A stretch of DNA of 64,000 bases from CAVSRC01 sp963762605 (GCA_963762605.1 CAVXLJ010000017.1:186001-250000); one strand, 5' to 3'. Shown: positions 46,200-56,434, counted from the stretch's first letter. Made by a program: numbers and translations. Notes: generated from the sequence alone by a model not told the origin.

Positions 46200-47153
46200 T
46201 CAGCCGCCCCAATTGCGGACGATGGTGTCGGCGACCAGCCCGGCGAAGACGATCCAGCCGTAGTCGCGATTGGAGCGGAACAGCATCAGGCAATTGTCGG
46301 GATCGTCGATGGCGATCACCTTCACCTGCCAGGCGAGATGGGCGGCGCCCAGCGCCAGGCCGAGATAGGCCAGCGGCCCAACGCCGGCCAGCCACCAGGC
46401 GGCAGCGAAGAGCAGCGTCGCCACGCCGTAGAACAGCACCAGCAACAGGCGGGTGCGCGTGCCAAACAGGCGCGCCGTGGAGCGCACGCCGATAAGCGCG
46501 TCGTCCTCCTTGTCCTGATGGGCGTAGATGGTGTCGTAGCCAATCGTCCAGGCAATGCCGCCGAGATAGAGCAGCACCGGCGCCAGCGAGAGAGAGCCGA
46601 AGATGGCTGCCCAGCCCATCAGCGCGCCCCAGGAGAAGGCGAGACCGAGCCCTACCTGCGGCCACCAGGTGATGCGCTTCATGAAGGGATAGACGGCAAC
46701 CGTGGCGAGCGAGGCGATGCCGACGATAATCGCGAAGCGGTTGAACTGAAGCAGCACGGCGAGACCAATGAGCGCCTGCAGGACGAGGAAGGCCACGGCC
46801 CGGCGCACGGTCACCTGCCCGCTGGGGATGGGACGCGAGCGGGTGCGTGCCACTTGCGCATCGAGGTCGCGGTCGACAATGTCGTTGTAGGTACACCCCG
46901 CCCCGCGCATGACCACCGCGCCGATCAGGAACAAAGCCAGGTGCCAGACATTTGGAAAGCGCCAGCCGGCGGCATCGGTGGCCAGCGCCGACGACCACCA
47001 GCACGGCCACATCAGCAGCCACCAGCCGATCGGCCGTTCGAGCCGCGCCAGGCGGGCATATGGCCGCAGGGCCACCGGCAGGAAGCGGTCGGCCCAATGG
47101 CCGCGCACGGCATCGGCAACGATGTGCTTGTCTGACGTCATGGTCACGGTCAT
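46200..47153 (-). CDS. ubiA: 4-hydroxybenzoate polyprenyltransferase
   Basis: A 317-residue inner-membrane enzyme that attaches the polyprenyl tail to 4-hydroxybenzoate in ubiquinone synthesis. The two aspartate-rich motifs are NDIVDRDLDAQVARTRSRP and YDTIYAHQDKEDD; seven to nine helices are predicted, with ERPIGWWLLMWPCWW near the start. I chose the ATG at 47153 (MTVTMTSDKH); 47141 is also possible. Divergent from purD. Confidence 0.94.
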   Translation of the reverse strand: MTVTMTSDKHIVADAVRGHWADRFLPVALRPYARLARLERPIGWWLLMWPCWWSSALATDAAGWRFPNVWHLALFLIGAVVMRGAGCTYNDIVDRDLDAQVARTRSRPIPSGQVTVRRAVAFLVLQALIGLAVLLQFNRFAIIVGIASLATVAVYPFMKRITWWPQVGLGLAFSWGALMGWAAIFGSLSLAPVLLYLGGIAWTIGYDTIYAHQDKEDDALIGVRSTARLFGTRTRLLLVLFYGVATLLFAAAWWLAGVGPLAYLGLALGAAHLAWQVKVIAIDDPDNCLMLFRSNRDYGWIVFAGLVADTIVRNWGG

Positions 47154-47253
47154 AAGGCGTTGGGCGCGCGGCGGGAAGCGAACGATTGGACTTTCGACGC
47201 GCCGGTTGCTAAGCGCGCTGGCATGAAACTGGGCGCAAGGCACTGATCCTCCC

Positions 47254-48510
47254 ATGAAGGTGCTGCTCATCGGCTCGGGCGGGCGTGAACACGCGCTGGC
47301 GTGGAAGCTTGCCCAATCGCCACAGCTCAACCGGCTCTACGCGGCGCCGGGCAATCCCGGCATCGCCGAGGTTGCCGAGCTCATCGCGCTCAACCCGGCC
47401 GATCATGATGCAGTCGCCGCCTTCTGCCGGGAACAGGCGATCGATCTGGTCGTCGTCGGCCCGGAAGCCCCACTGGTTGCCGGCATCGTTGACAGGCTCG
47501 CTGCGGCCGGCATCAAGGCGTTCGGGCCGAGCAAGGCGGCGGCCCAACTCGAAGGCTCCAAGAGCTTCACCAAGACAATATGCGCGAACGCGAATATCCC
47601 GACCGCCGCCTGGCGGCATTTCAGCGACGCGGATAGTGCCGTGGCCTATGTGCGGGCGTGCGGCGCACCGATCGTGGTCAAGGCGGACGGGCTTGCCGCC
47701 GGCAAAGGGGTGACCGTGGCGACGACGGTGGACGAGGCACTCGCAGCCGTTGCCGCGTGCTTTGCCTCACCGGGGACGGAGGTCGTCATCGAGGAATGCC
47801 TGACCGGCGAGGAGGCGAGCTTCTTCGTCCTGTCCGACGGCACCACCGCGCTGCCCTTCGGCACGGCGCAGGACCACAAGCGCGTCGGCGACGGCGACAC
47901 CGGCCCCAATACCGGCGGCATGGGCGCCTATTCGCCGGCACCGATCATGGACGAGGCCATGGTCAGGCGCGTCATGGACGAGATCGTGCAGCCGACTCTG
48001 GCCGCGATGGCCAAGCGCGGCACGCCCTTCCGCGGCGTCCTCTTCGTCGGCCTGATGCTGACCGCGGACGGGCCAAAGCTCATCGAATACAACGTCCGCT
48101 TCGGCGACCCGGAATGCCAGACGCTGATGCCGCGCTTCGATGGCGATCTTCTCGATCTCATGCTGGCGACGGCCGATGGCCGGCTGGCCGATGCCAAGCC
48201 GGCATGGCGCAGCGATGCGGCGCTGTGCGTCGTGGTTGCGGCGCGCGGCTATCCCGGCGCTTACAGACAGGGCGAGCCGATCGGCGGCATCGATGCGGCC
48301 GAGACGATCGAGGGCACCAAGGTTTTCCATGCCGGCACAGCCATGCAGGACGGGCGACTCATCGCCTCCGGTGGGCGTGTGCTCGGCGTTACCGCGCTCG
48401 GCGCGACGATCGCCGAGGCTCAGAAACGTGCATATGCGGCAGTTGCCGCCATCGACTGGCGGGGCGGCTTCTGCCGCACCGACATCGGCTGGCGGGCCGT
48501 CAGCAGATAG
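47254..48510 (+). CDS. purD: phosphoribosylamine-glycine ligase
   Basis: A 418-residue ATP-grasp enzyme of purine synthesis (GAR synthetase). It starts MKVLLIGSGGREHALAWKLA, with ADGLAAGKGVTVA, GTAQDHKRVGDGDTGPNTGGMGAYSPAP and VRFGDPECQTLMPRF as conserved segments. Length is the family norm. No clear ribosome binding site. Followed after 7 bases by the glucan phosphorylase gene. Confidence 0.97.
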   Translation: MKVLLIGSGGREHALAWKLAQSPQLNRLYAAPGNPGIAEVAELIALNPADHDAVAAFCREQAIDLVVVGPEAPLVAGIVDRLAAAGIKAFGPSKAAAQLEGSKSFTKTICANANIPTAAWRHFSDADSAVAYVRACGAPIVVKADGLAAGKGVTVATTVDEALAAVAACFASPGTEVVIEECLTGEEASFFVLSDGTTALPFGTAQDHKRVGDGDTGPNTGGMGAYSPAPIMDEAMVRRVMDEIVQPTLAAMAKRGTPFRGVLFVGLMLTADGPKLIEYNVRFGDPECQTLMPRFDGDLLDLMLATADGRLADAKPAWRSDAALCVVVAARGYPGAYRQGEPIGGIDAAETIEGTKVFHAGTAMQDGRLIASGGRVLGVTALGATIAEAQKRAYAAVAAIDWRGGFCRTDIGWRAVSR

Positions 48511-48517
48511 GATCGCC

Positions 48518-50227
48518 ATGACATCACCGATCACGCCTTTCCTTGCCAGGACCCGCATCGCCTACTTCACCATGGAGCTGGCGATCCGCTACGAAATCCA
48601 CACCTATTCCGGCGGGCTCGGAGTTCTGGCGGGCGATATCGCACGTTCCGCCGCAGACCTCGGCCTGCCGATGGTCTTCGTGCTGCTGGTCAACCGCGCC
48701 GGCTATTTCCGCCAGAGCATCAATAACGACCGATGGCAGGTCGAGCAGCCCAACTGGTGGTCGCCGGCGGACTGGTGCGCGCCGCTGGAGGCGACGGCGA
48801 GTGTCGAGATCGAGGGACGGCGGGTGGCGATCCGCCCGTGGCTCTATGTGCAGACCGGGGTGACCGGTCATCAGGTCCCGATCCTGCTGCTCGACACCGA
48901 CCTCGAACAGAACGCCGAGTTCGACCGGTCGCTCACCCATCACCTCTACGGCGGCGATGCCGCCTACCGGCTCAAGCAGGAAATCATTCTCGGCATCGGC
49001 GGCGCCCGGGTGTTGCGGGCGCTCGGTTTCGACATCGGAACCTGGCACATGAACGAGGGCCACGCGGCGCTGCTCACCCTCGACCGCCTCGCCGAAGCGC
49101 GGGCGACGACCGGTGGTGACGGCCTGGCGCAAGCGCGCAAGCAGTGCGTGTTCACCACGCACACGCCGGTGGCCGCCGGACAGGACCGTTTCCCCTACGA
49201 CCTCTATACGAGGACCGCGCCCGAGCTGGTTCCGCTGGATACCGTCAAGGAACTGGCGGGGGCGGACGAGCTCAACATGACGTGGCTGGCGCTCAACCTC
49301 TCCGGCTATTCCAACGCGGTGTCCGAGCGGCATGCAGAAACATCGCGGCACATGTTTCCGGGTCACACGATCCATGCCGTCACCAACGGCGTCCATACGC
49401 TGTCATGGACGCATGACGAGATGGCGGCGCTGTTCGACACACACGCACCGAACTGGCGGATGGACCCGAAGGCGTTGGCCGGCATCACCTCCGTGCCCGA
49501 CGACGAAATCTGGAAAGCCCACCGCAGGGCCAAGGCGCAGATGATCGAGCTGATCTTCGGGCGCACCAGCATCGCGCTCGACCTGGACAAGCCGATCTTC
49601 GGCTACGCCCGGCGCATGACGGCCTACAAGCGACCGCTGCTTCTGTTCAGCGACATCGAACGGCTGGCCGCGATCGCTCAGAATCAGCCGTTCCAGATCG
49701 TGATTTCCGGCAAGGCCCATCCCCGCGACCATGGCGGTCATGAGGCCATCCAGCGCATCCTCGAAAACGCCGGCCACCTGGCCGGCCGCCTGCGCGTCGC
49801 CTTCGTGCCGGCCTACAACATGCGGGTGGCCAAGGCGATCGTCGCCGGCGTCGATGTCTGGGTGAACACGCCGGTGCCGCCTCTCGAGGCGTCCGGGACC
49901 AGCGGCATGAAGGCGGCGCTCAACGGCGTTCCCAGTTTCAGCGTGCTCGACGGGTGGTGGCTGGAAGGCTGCCAGGAGGGCGTCAACGGCTGGGCGATCG
50001 GCAGCGACGGCGGCGATGGCTCTGACGGCGCCCATGCGAACGCCTTCTACGACAAGCTCGAGCACACCGTGCTGCCGCTCTTCCATGGTGACCGCAGCGG
50101 CTGGTGCTCGGTGATGAAACAGGCGATCGCCACCACGGCATGGCCGTTCAGCAGCGACCGCATGCTCCTCCAGTACGTGCGCGAGGCTTACGACGAGAGC
50201 GCCGACGCACCGGCGGAGGTCGCCTGA
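48518..50227 (+). CDS. alpha-glucan phosphorylase (GT35 family, short form)
   Basis: A 569-residue phosphorylase. It begins ARTRIAYFTMELAIRYEIHTYSGGLGVLAGD (cited as AYFTMELAIRYEIHTYSGGL), the usual start of the short alpha-glucan/maltodextrin phosphorylase type. The PLP lysine is in EASGTSGMKAALNG near residue 465, and the preceding VWVNTPVPPLEASGTSG is conserved. It probably releases glucose-1-phosphate from glycogen. No other glycogen gene is nearby, and it is coupled to purD by only 7 bases. Confidence 0.9.
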   Translation: MTSPITPFLARTRIAYFTMELAIRYEIHTYSGGLGVLAGDIARSAADLGLPMVFVLLVNRAGYFRQSINNDRWQVEQPNWWSPADWCAPLEATASVEIEGRRVAIRPWLYVQTGVTGHQVPILLLDTDLEQNAEFDRSLTHHLYGGDAAYRLKQEIILGIGGARVLRALGFDIGTWHMNEGHAALLTLDRLAEARATTGGDGLAQARKQCVFTTHTPVAAGQDRFPYDLYTRTAPELVPLDTVKELAGADELNMTWLALNLSGYSNAVSERHAETSRHMFPGHTIHAVTNGVHTLSWTHDEMAALFDTHAPNWRMDPKALAGITSVPDDEIWKAHRRAKAQMIELIFGRTSIALDLDKPIFGYARRMTAYKRPLLLFSDIERLAAIAQNQPFQIVISGKAHPRDHGGHEAIQRILENAGHLAGRLRVAFVPAYNMRVAKAIVAGVDVWVNTPVPPLEASGTSGMKAALNGVPSFSVLDGWWLEGCQEGVNGWAIGSDGGDGSDGAHANAFYDKLEHTVLPLFHGDRSGWCSVMKQAIATTAWPFSSDRMLLQYVREAYDESADAPAEVA

Positions 50228-50269
50228 AGGCCGGCGGAGAAAGGCGCCCGTTGCGGCCGGCGCGTTCCG

Positions 50270-51226
50270 CTATGACAGGGCGGGCCGGCTAACCTGCTCG
50301 AGGGCGGCTTCGGCAGCCGCGACGACTTCGTCCGTATCGACTGCGCTGAAATTGTCCTGCTGGAGGACGGCGGTGTGTCGCAATCCAAGCGTTTCAGCGA
50401 GATACGGGAACAAGGCCACGTACTGCTGTTGCATACTCGCGGCCGGGACGATCTCGATGACGGGCACCTCAGGCAGCATCCACACGATGTTGGAGAGAGC
50501 CGCGCCATGCTGGGCGATCACAAGGTCCGCCGTCCGAAACAGCGCGATCTGCTCGGCAAGCGGGCAACCGTCCAGGATGGCATTCCGCGTCCCGGGGAAT
50601 CGCGCCGTCAAGGCCGCCACAAGATCCTGGTGATTGCCGATGGAACGCCTCCGGCGACCGGACATCGTCTGTCTTGCAGGTTGCGAAGCGGACGAGACAT
50701 CTTCGCCGCGCTCGATGACAAGCACGCGCGGTCTCAGCGGCTGCGCTTCGCCGATTGCGTCTGAATAAGCTGCGATGCGCTCGCGCCAACGATCGCGGAC
50801 GAACGACGTGCCCTTGCCCAGCGCCTGCGGATCGACCGGCTGCTCGTAGCTCGCCATATCGTAACCATCCAGTTGGACACGCCCGAACTGCGGGTACAAC
50901 TTGCGAACGATAACGTGCGCTCCGTGGTCGAGGATCAGGAGTCCCGGCATGGCGAGCTCCCGCAGAATCCGGTCCATCGGCCCACAACTGCGCAGGATGA
51001 ACGGCCCGCGCGATGGCGTCTCGCTCAGATAAGTGGCGAAAGGCAGGAAAAAGCCCAGGAGGAAATGATAGTAAAGCTCAACGCTTCCACTCCGGAAGCG
51101 GATATTCACGTGTCGAGGAACGGCGATTCTTGAGAGGATGGAGGACAAGGCGGACAGTTTCGTAAGACGGGCGAACGTCGGCAGATCGTATCTGCGCCGG
51201 TAGGAGCGCACAACGGCAAACGCCAT
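50270..51226 (-). CDS. glycosyltransferase family 61 (DUF563) protein
   Basis: A 318-residue protein with the GT61 C-terminal signature IAQHGAALSNIVWMLPEVPVIEI, cited as AQHGAALSNIVWMLPEVPVI, preceded by VLVIERGE. These enzymes transfer sugars, often N-acetylglucosamine, xylose or arabinose, to glycans. It stands alone between the phosphorylase and mutL without a neighbouring polysaccharide cluster. Base composition looks slightly less GC-rich by eye. The start (ATG 51226) is the first in frame. Substrate unknown. Confidence 0.82.
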   Translation of the reverse strand: MAFAVVRSYRRRYDLPTFARLTKLSALSSILSRIAVPRHVNIRFRSGSVELYYHFLLGFFLPFATYLSETPSRGPFILRSCGPMDRILRELAMPGLLILDHGAHVIVRKLYPQFGRVQLDGYDMASYEQPVDPQALGKGTSFVRDRWRERIAAYSDAIGEAQPLRPRVLVIERGEDVSSASQPARQTMSGRRRRSIGNHQDLVAALTARFPGTRNAILDGCPLAEQIALFRTADLVIAQHGAALSNIVWMLPEVPVIEIVPAASMQQQYVALFPYLAETLGLRHTAVLQQDNFSAVDTDEVVAAAEAALEQVSRPALS

Positions 51227-51310
51227 GCGCTTTGCCGCATCCGGCGCGCGCCTCTGACGGCGTCACCGCGGACCTTCCCTCTTCCACTCGAATCCGACAA
51301 ACTCGGGGCC

Positions 51311-53099
51311 ATGCCGATCCGCCGCCTCACTGAGGACATGGTCAACCGCATCGCCGCCGGCGAGGTCGTCGAGCGGCCGGCGAGCGTGGTCAAGGAACTC
51401 GTCGAGAACGCACTCGACGCCGGCGCTAGCCGCATCGAGGTGGCAACGGCGGCCGGCGGCGTGTCGCTCGTGCGGGTCAGCGACGACGGCGGCGGGATCG
51501 CCCGCGACCAGCTTGCCCTGGCCGTCGAGCGTCACTGCACGTCGAAGCTGGATAACGGTCTCGACCAGATCGCCAGCCTCGGCTTCCGCGGCGAGGCGCT
51601 GGCGGCGATCGGCGCGGCGGCGCGGCTCACCGTCGCCTCGCGTGAAGCGGGCGCCGCGGACGCCTGGGAAGTGTCCGTGGACGGCGGCGCGGCATCGCCG
51701 CTGAAACCGGCGGCGCTTGCGAAGTGGTACGCAGGTCGAGGTTCGCGACCTCTTCTTCGCCACACCGGCGCGGCTGAAATTCCTGAAATCCGAGCGGGCC
51801 GAAGCCAGCGCCATCACCGATGTGGTGAAGCGCCTGGCGCTCGCCCATCCGGCGGTGCGCTTCACGCTCAACGGCAGCGACCGCAGCGAGATCGATTATC
51901 CGGCGGCCCCCGGCGAGGACGGGCTGGCAGCACGCATCGCCGCGGTACTCGGCCCCGACTTCCGCGCCAATGCGCTTTCCATCGACGCCACGCGCGAAGG
52001 CGTGCGTCTCGCCGGCTATGCCGGCCTGCCGACCTTCAGCCGCGGCAATGGATTGGCGCAGTATTTCTTCGTCAACGGTCGGCCGGTGCGCGACCGCCAG
52101 CTTCTTGGTGCGCTCCGTGCTGCCTATTCGGACGTCATGAAGCGCGACCGGCACCCGATCGCGGTGCTTAACATCGGGCTCGATCCGGCGCTGGTCGATG
52201 TCAATGTCCACCCGACCAAGGCCGAGGTGCGCTTTCGCGATTCCGGCCTGGTGCGTGGTTTGATCATCGGAGCCTTGCGCGAGGCGCTCGGGCGGACCGA
52301 GTTGCGCGCGTCGAGCGCGGCCGCCGGCGCCACGATCGCCGCCTTCCGCCCGGCCAGTGGGTTCACACGGCCGCAACGGCCCGCCCCGTGGCGCCCGCCA
52401 TCCACTGCCGGCAATGCGGCGCTGGCACCCGGATTCGCGGAAAGCGCGCAGGCTGCCTTCGCGATTGCGCAACCATCGGCCGAGGCCCATGTCGCCGAAC
52501 CGGATCCGGCGCTCACCGCGCGACCGCTGGGCGCAGCGCGGGCGCAGATCCATGAGACTTACATCGTCGCCCAGACCGAGGACGGTCTGGTCATCGTCGA
52601 CCAGCACGCGGCGCACGAGCGGCTGGTCTATGAGCGCATCAAGGTGGCATTGGCCGAGCATGGTGTGCCGAGCCAGATCCTGCTTATCCCCGAAGTCGTC
52701 GACCTGCCCGTGGAGGACGTCGAGCGGCTGGCGGCACGCGCCCAGGATCTGGCGGAGCTTGGATTGGTGATCGACCGCTTCGGCGCCGGCGCCGTCATCG
52801 TGCGCGAGACGCCAGCGCTGCTTGGCACCGTCGACGCCCCGGGGCTCGTCCGCGACCTCGCCGATGAGATCGCCGAATGGGAGCGCACCGCCGGCCTCAA
52901 GGACAAGCTCGACCGCGTCGCCTCGACGATGGCCTGCCACGGCTCGGTGCGCGCCGGGCGGCGGCTGAAGCCGGCGGAGATGGACGCGCTGCTGCGCGAG
53001 ATGGAGGCCACCCCCAATTCGGGCACGTGCAATCACGGAAGGCCGACCTTCATCGAACTGAAGCTCGCCGACATCGAGAAGCTGTTCGGGCGGCGATAG
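51311..53099 (+). pseudogene. mutL: DNA mismatch repair protein MutL, frameshifted
   Basis: Encodes the mismatch repair ATPase. The GHKL part is clear: ELVENALDAGAS, SDDGGGIARDQL, LGFRGEALAAIGAA. At GCGAAGTGG (51719-51727) one extra A breaks the frame; reading GCGAGTGG joins PAALA to SGTQVEVRDLFFATPARLKFLK (shown as GTQVEVRDLFFATPARLKF), and the rest follows to 53099. The C-terminal domain has the endonuclease motif DQHAAHERLVYE and GTCNHGRPTFIEL, so the intact product would be a nicking-type MutL of about 595 residues. As in sua5 and the GlcD-type gene the break is a single-base gain; either a real loss or an assembly error. Confidence 0.92.
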
Positions 53100-53187
53100 A
53101 GCCTTTCCCGCCCCGAATTCGGCCGGTTTCCGGTACAATCCTCTCCCAGTACAGGCGAATCACGCGGGAGGTCCTGTCCTGAGACGG

Positions 53188-56100
53188 TTGTTGATCGCCA
53201 TCGCGGTTCTGGCCGTGCTGCTGGTCGGCGCGGCTTTGGTCGTGCCGTTGTTCATCCCGACCGGCACGGTGCGCGCCGAACTTATCCAGCGTGTCGAGCA
53301 GGCGACTGGACGGCAGGCGCGCATCGACGGCCCGATCTCGATCAGTCTCCTGCCCTCGGTGCATGTGTCGGCCGGTGGAATCGGCCTTGCCGGCGTCACC
53401 GGCAGCGGCGAGGCGCTCAAGGTCAATTCGGTCTCTTTCGGCGTCAGTCTGCTGCCGCTTATCTCCGGCCACGTGGCGATCAACTCGGTCACCATCGTCA
53501 AGCCCGAGCTCGTCTACGAGGTCGACAAAACCGGCCATAGCAACTGGCAGGCCGCCGTGGAGCCGCAGGGGCAACAGGCGGCCGCAACGCAGCCGAAATC
53601 GATGGAAGACCTGATCGCCTCATCCGAGGCGCAACAGGCGGCGACGCAGGAGGCGCTGGCGACGCTCGACCGCATCGGCATCGCCAAGCTGACGATCAGC
53701 GACGGCACGCTGGTCTATCGCGACCGGCGCAGCGGGACCGATGAGACCATCACGGCGTTGAACCTGACGCTCGCGGCGCCCAACCTCACGCGCGGCGCGT
53801 CGCTCGACGGTTCGTTCACCTGGGATGGCCGCCAGGAGACGATCGCGCTGAAGCTCGGTGCCCGACCCGACCCCACCAAACTCGCTGCGCTTCCCGTCGA
53901 GTTCACACTCTCCGACGATCTCGCCACGGTCACGGCCAAGGGCACGGCGCTTGACGGCGACACTCTGTTCAAGGGGACCGTCGCGGCCAATGGTGGCTCG
54001 CTTGCCGGGCTTGCCGGCCGCTTCGGCACGAAGCTGCCGGCGGCCCCTGCCTATGGCAAGTTCGATTTCACCGCGACTCTTGCGGCGACCGCCAAGCGGA
54101 TCACTCTCGACACGTTCACCGCGACCCTCGGCGATGCCAAGTTCGCCGGCCAGGCGGTCATCGCCACCGACCGGCCGCGGCCGGGCATCGGCCTGAGGCT
54201 GGCTGCCGGCTCCATCGACGCCGATGCGTTCGTCGTCCCGGCCGGCGCCGGCGGCGGCGGAAAGAACGGCGGCGGCTCCGGTGGTGCGTCGGCCGAGAAG
54301 CCGATCGACCTGTCGGCGCTCGGCGCGGTCGACGCCAATGTCGCCGTCACCGCGCAATCGGTGAAAGTCGGCTCGGTGGCGCTCAAGGATCTCGGTCTCG
54401 ATGCGACGCTGGCGAACGGCACGCTGCAGGCGACGATCAGCAAGGTCACGGTCAACGGCGCACCGGGCTCGGGCAACCTCACGATAGCGGCGACGAAGGA
54501 TGGTGCGGCGGCGATTTCCGGCGCGGTCAAGATGACCGGTCTCGATGTCGCCGGCGTTCTGGCGCTGGCTCAGGTAGCGGCGCCGGTGAGCGGCAGCGGC
54601 GGCGTCGATGTCGCCTTCAAGACGAGCGGCACCACGGCATCCGCGCTCGCCGCCAATCTCGATGCCAGCGGCGCACTGTCGCTGGCTAACGGCAAGGTCA
54701 GCGGCCTCAACCTGGCCGACACGGTCGGCGGCGACAAGGCGGCCAACGAGATCGACGCCATCGACATCACCGCCTCGTTCAAGTCGCTCAACACGCCGAT
54801 TTCGGCCAAGGGCGCGTTCACCTGGCGCAAGGTGCGCTTCGATGTCTCCGCCAACGCCGACGTGCGCGCACTGTTGGCCGGCAAGTCGACGGCGGTTGCC
54901 CTGCAGGCGAGCTCGAAGACGGTCAGCCTCGGTTTCAACGGCAACGCCGGCATGGGCGGCCTCGGCAAGGGCGAGGTGTCGCTGGCGACGCCGTCGCTAC
55001 GCAACCTGCTCGCCTGGATCGGCCGGCCGATCGGCTCAGGCGGCGGCCTGCAGAACTTCTCGATCAAGGGCGCGGTGGTGCTTGGCAAGGACACCTTCGC
55101 GTTCGACCGCGCCGCCTTCACCCTCGACCAGTCGAGCGGGCTCGGCACCGGCACGGTGACCTTCGGCAAGCGCCCGAAGGTGACCGCCGGCCTGTCGATG
55201 AAGGTGCTGGACGTGACACCCTATATCGCTGCGTCCGGTGCGCCCACAGGCAGTGGAGCGGGCGGCGGCGGTGCGGGCGGCGGCAGCGGCTGGAGCACGC
55301 AACCGATCGCCTTCGACGGGCTCAAGGCCGCCGATGCCGATCTCAACCTCAAGGCCGACGAGATCATCGCCAACAAGATCAAGATCGGCGCGACGGCGAT
55401 GACGGTGACGCTTTCGGGCGGCAAGCTGACGGCGAACCTCACCGACATGAGCCTCTACAAGGGCAAGGGCAGCGGCGCGTTTACCGTCGACGGCGCGGCG
55501 GCGACGCCGGCGGTCGCAGCCTCGTTCCAGCTCAGCGGTCTCTCCGCCCAGCCCTTCCTGACCGACGCCATCGGCTTCGACAGAATAGAGGGCACCGGCG
55601 CCTTCTCCTTCGACCTTTCCGCGGCCGGCACCAGCCAGGCAGCGCTCATGCGCAACCTCAAGGGCAAGGGCGCGACGGAATTCCGCGACGGCTTGATCCG
55701 CGGCTTCAACCTCGCCTCGCTCAAGGGCCTGTCGCTGCAAAGCGTGCTCGGCGGGCAGCTCGGCACCACCGACAGTACCGAGTTCAGCCGTCTTGCCGGC
55801 AGCTACACGATCGACAACGGCGTGCTGACCAACAGCGACCTGGTGCTTGTCGGCCCGCTGATCCGCGCCAACGGCGCCGGCACGGTCGATATCGGCAGCC
55901 GCACCATCGCCTACCGGATCGAGCCGACGATCGTCGGCACGCTCCAGGGTCAGGGGGCGAGCGGCGACGCGAAGGGGCTGACACTGCCCTTCCGCATCGA
56001 GGGCTCGTGGGACAATCCGCGCTATGTTCCGGAATTCGGCAACATCCTTGCCAATCCGGGCCAGGCGGTCGACCAGCTCAAGAACGTCGGCGGCGGCCTC

Positions 56101-56379
56101 CTGAACTCGATCTTCGGCGGCAAGGACAGCGGCGCGCAGGCGCCGGCCGCGCAGCAACAACAGAGCGCGCCGGCCAAGGCGGGCGCACCGCAACCGATCA
56201 CGCCGCCGGCCGCACAGAAGCAACAGCCGGTGGCGCCCGCCGATGCCGGAGCACCGCAGCCGATCACGCCGCAGGACAGCCAGCCGCCGGCAGGCGGTGC
56301 ACCGCCATCCGATCAGAAACAGCCGCAAGACCCGCTGCAATTGCTGATCCCCCAGCTCGTGCCGCAGAATGGCCAGTAG
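53188..56379 (+). CDS. AsmA-family envelope protein
   Basis: A large protein of about 1063 residues with a single N-terminal membrane helix (residues 1-20), then an AsmA-type region (SISLLPSVHVSAGGIGLAG) and a long beta-rich body. AsmA-like proteins are tied to outer-membrane lipid transport. The start here is the TTG at 53188; however CTG at 53179 with GGGAGG eight bases upstream would add LRR and give the usual AsmA N-terminus RRLLIAIAVL, so CTG is a real alternative. The C-terminal 100 residues are P/Q/A-rich and repetitive (AGAPQPITP twice). Likely follows mutL closely in the same transcript. Confidence 0.88.
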   Translation: MLIAIAVLAVLLVGAALVVPLFIPTGTVRAELIQRVEQATGRQARIDGPISISLLPSVHVSAGGIGLAGVTGSGEALKVNSVSFGVSLLPLISGHVAINSVTIVKPELVYEVDKTGHSNWQAAVEPQGQQAAATQPKSMEDLIASSEAQQAATQEALATLDRIGIAKLTISDGTLVYRDRRSGTDETITALNLTLAAPNLTRGASLDGSFTWDGRQETIALKLGARPDPTKLAALPVEFTLSDDLATVTAKGTALDGDTLFKGTVAANGGSLAGLAGRFGTKLPAAPAYGKFDFTATLAATAKRITLDTFTATLGDAKFAGQAVIATDRPRPGIGLRLAAGSIDADAFVVPAGAGGGGKNGGGSGGASAEKPIDLSALGAVDANVAVTAQSVKVGSVALKDLGLDATLANGTLQATISKVTVNGAPGSGNLTIAATKDGAAAISGAVKMTGLDVAGVLALAQVAAPVSGSGGVDVAFKTSGTTASALAANLDASGALSLANGKVSGLNLADTVGGDKAANEIDAIDITASFKSLNTPISAKGAFTWRKVRFDVSANADVRALLAGKSTAVALQASSKTVSLGFNGNAGMGGLGKGEVSLATPSLRNLLAWIGRPIGSGGGLQNFSIKGAVVLGKDTFAFDRAAFTLDQSSGLGTGTVTFGKRPKVTAGLSMKVLDVTPYIAASGAPTGSGAGGGGAGGGSGWSTQPIAFDGLKAADADLNLKADEIIANKIKIGATAMTVTLSGGKLTANLTDMSLYKGKGSGAFTVDGAAATPAVAASFQLSGLSAQPFLTDAIGFDRIEGTGAFSFDLSAAGTSQAALMRNLKGKGATEFRDGLIRGFNLASLKGLSLQSVLGGQLGTTDSTEFSRLAGSYTIDNGVLTNSDLVLVGPLIRANGAGTVDIGSRTIAYRIEPTIVGTLQGQGASGDAKGLTLPFRIEGSWDNPRYVPEFGNILANPGQAVDQLKNVGGGLLNSIFGGKDSGAQAPAAQQQQSAPAKAGAPQPITPPAAQKQQPVAPADAGAPQPITPQDSQPPAGGAPPSDQKQPQDPLQLLIPQLVPQNGQ
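56176..56272 (+). repeat. short in-frame repeat in the AsmA-like C-terminus
   Basis: The nine-residue unit AGAPQPITP occurs twice (about 56179-56205 and 56245-56271), separated by PAAQKQQPVAPAD. The DNA copies differ at a few positions, so the duplication is not recent. It makes a flexible P/Q-rich tail. Confidence 0.6.
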
Positions 56380-56434
56380 ACGGAGCGTATCGAGCGCTTA
56401 TGTTAGGGGTGGGCGAAGGGAAAGCACGCGCAGC

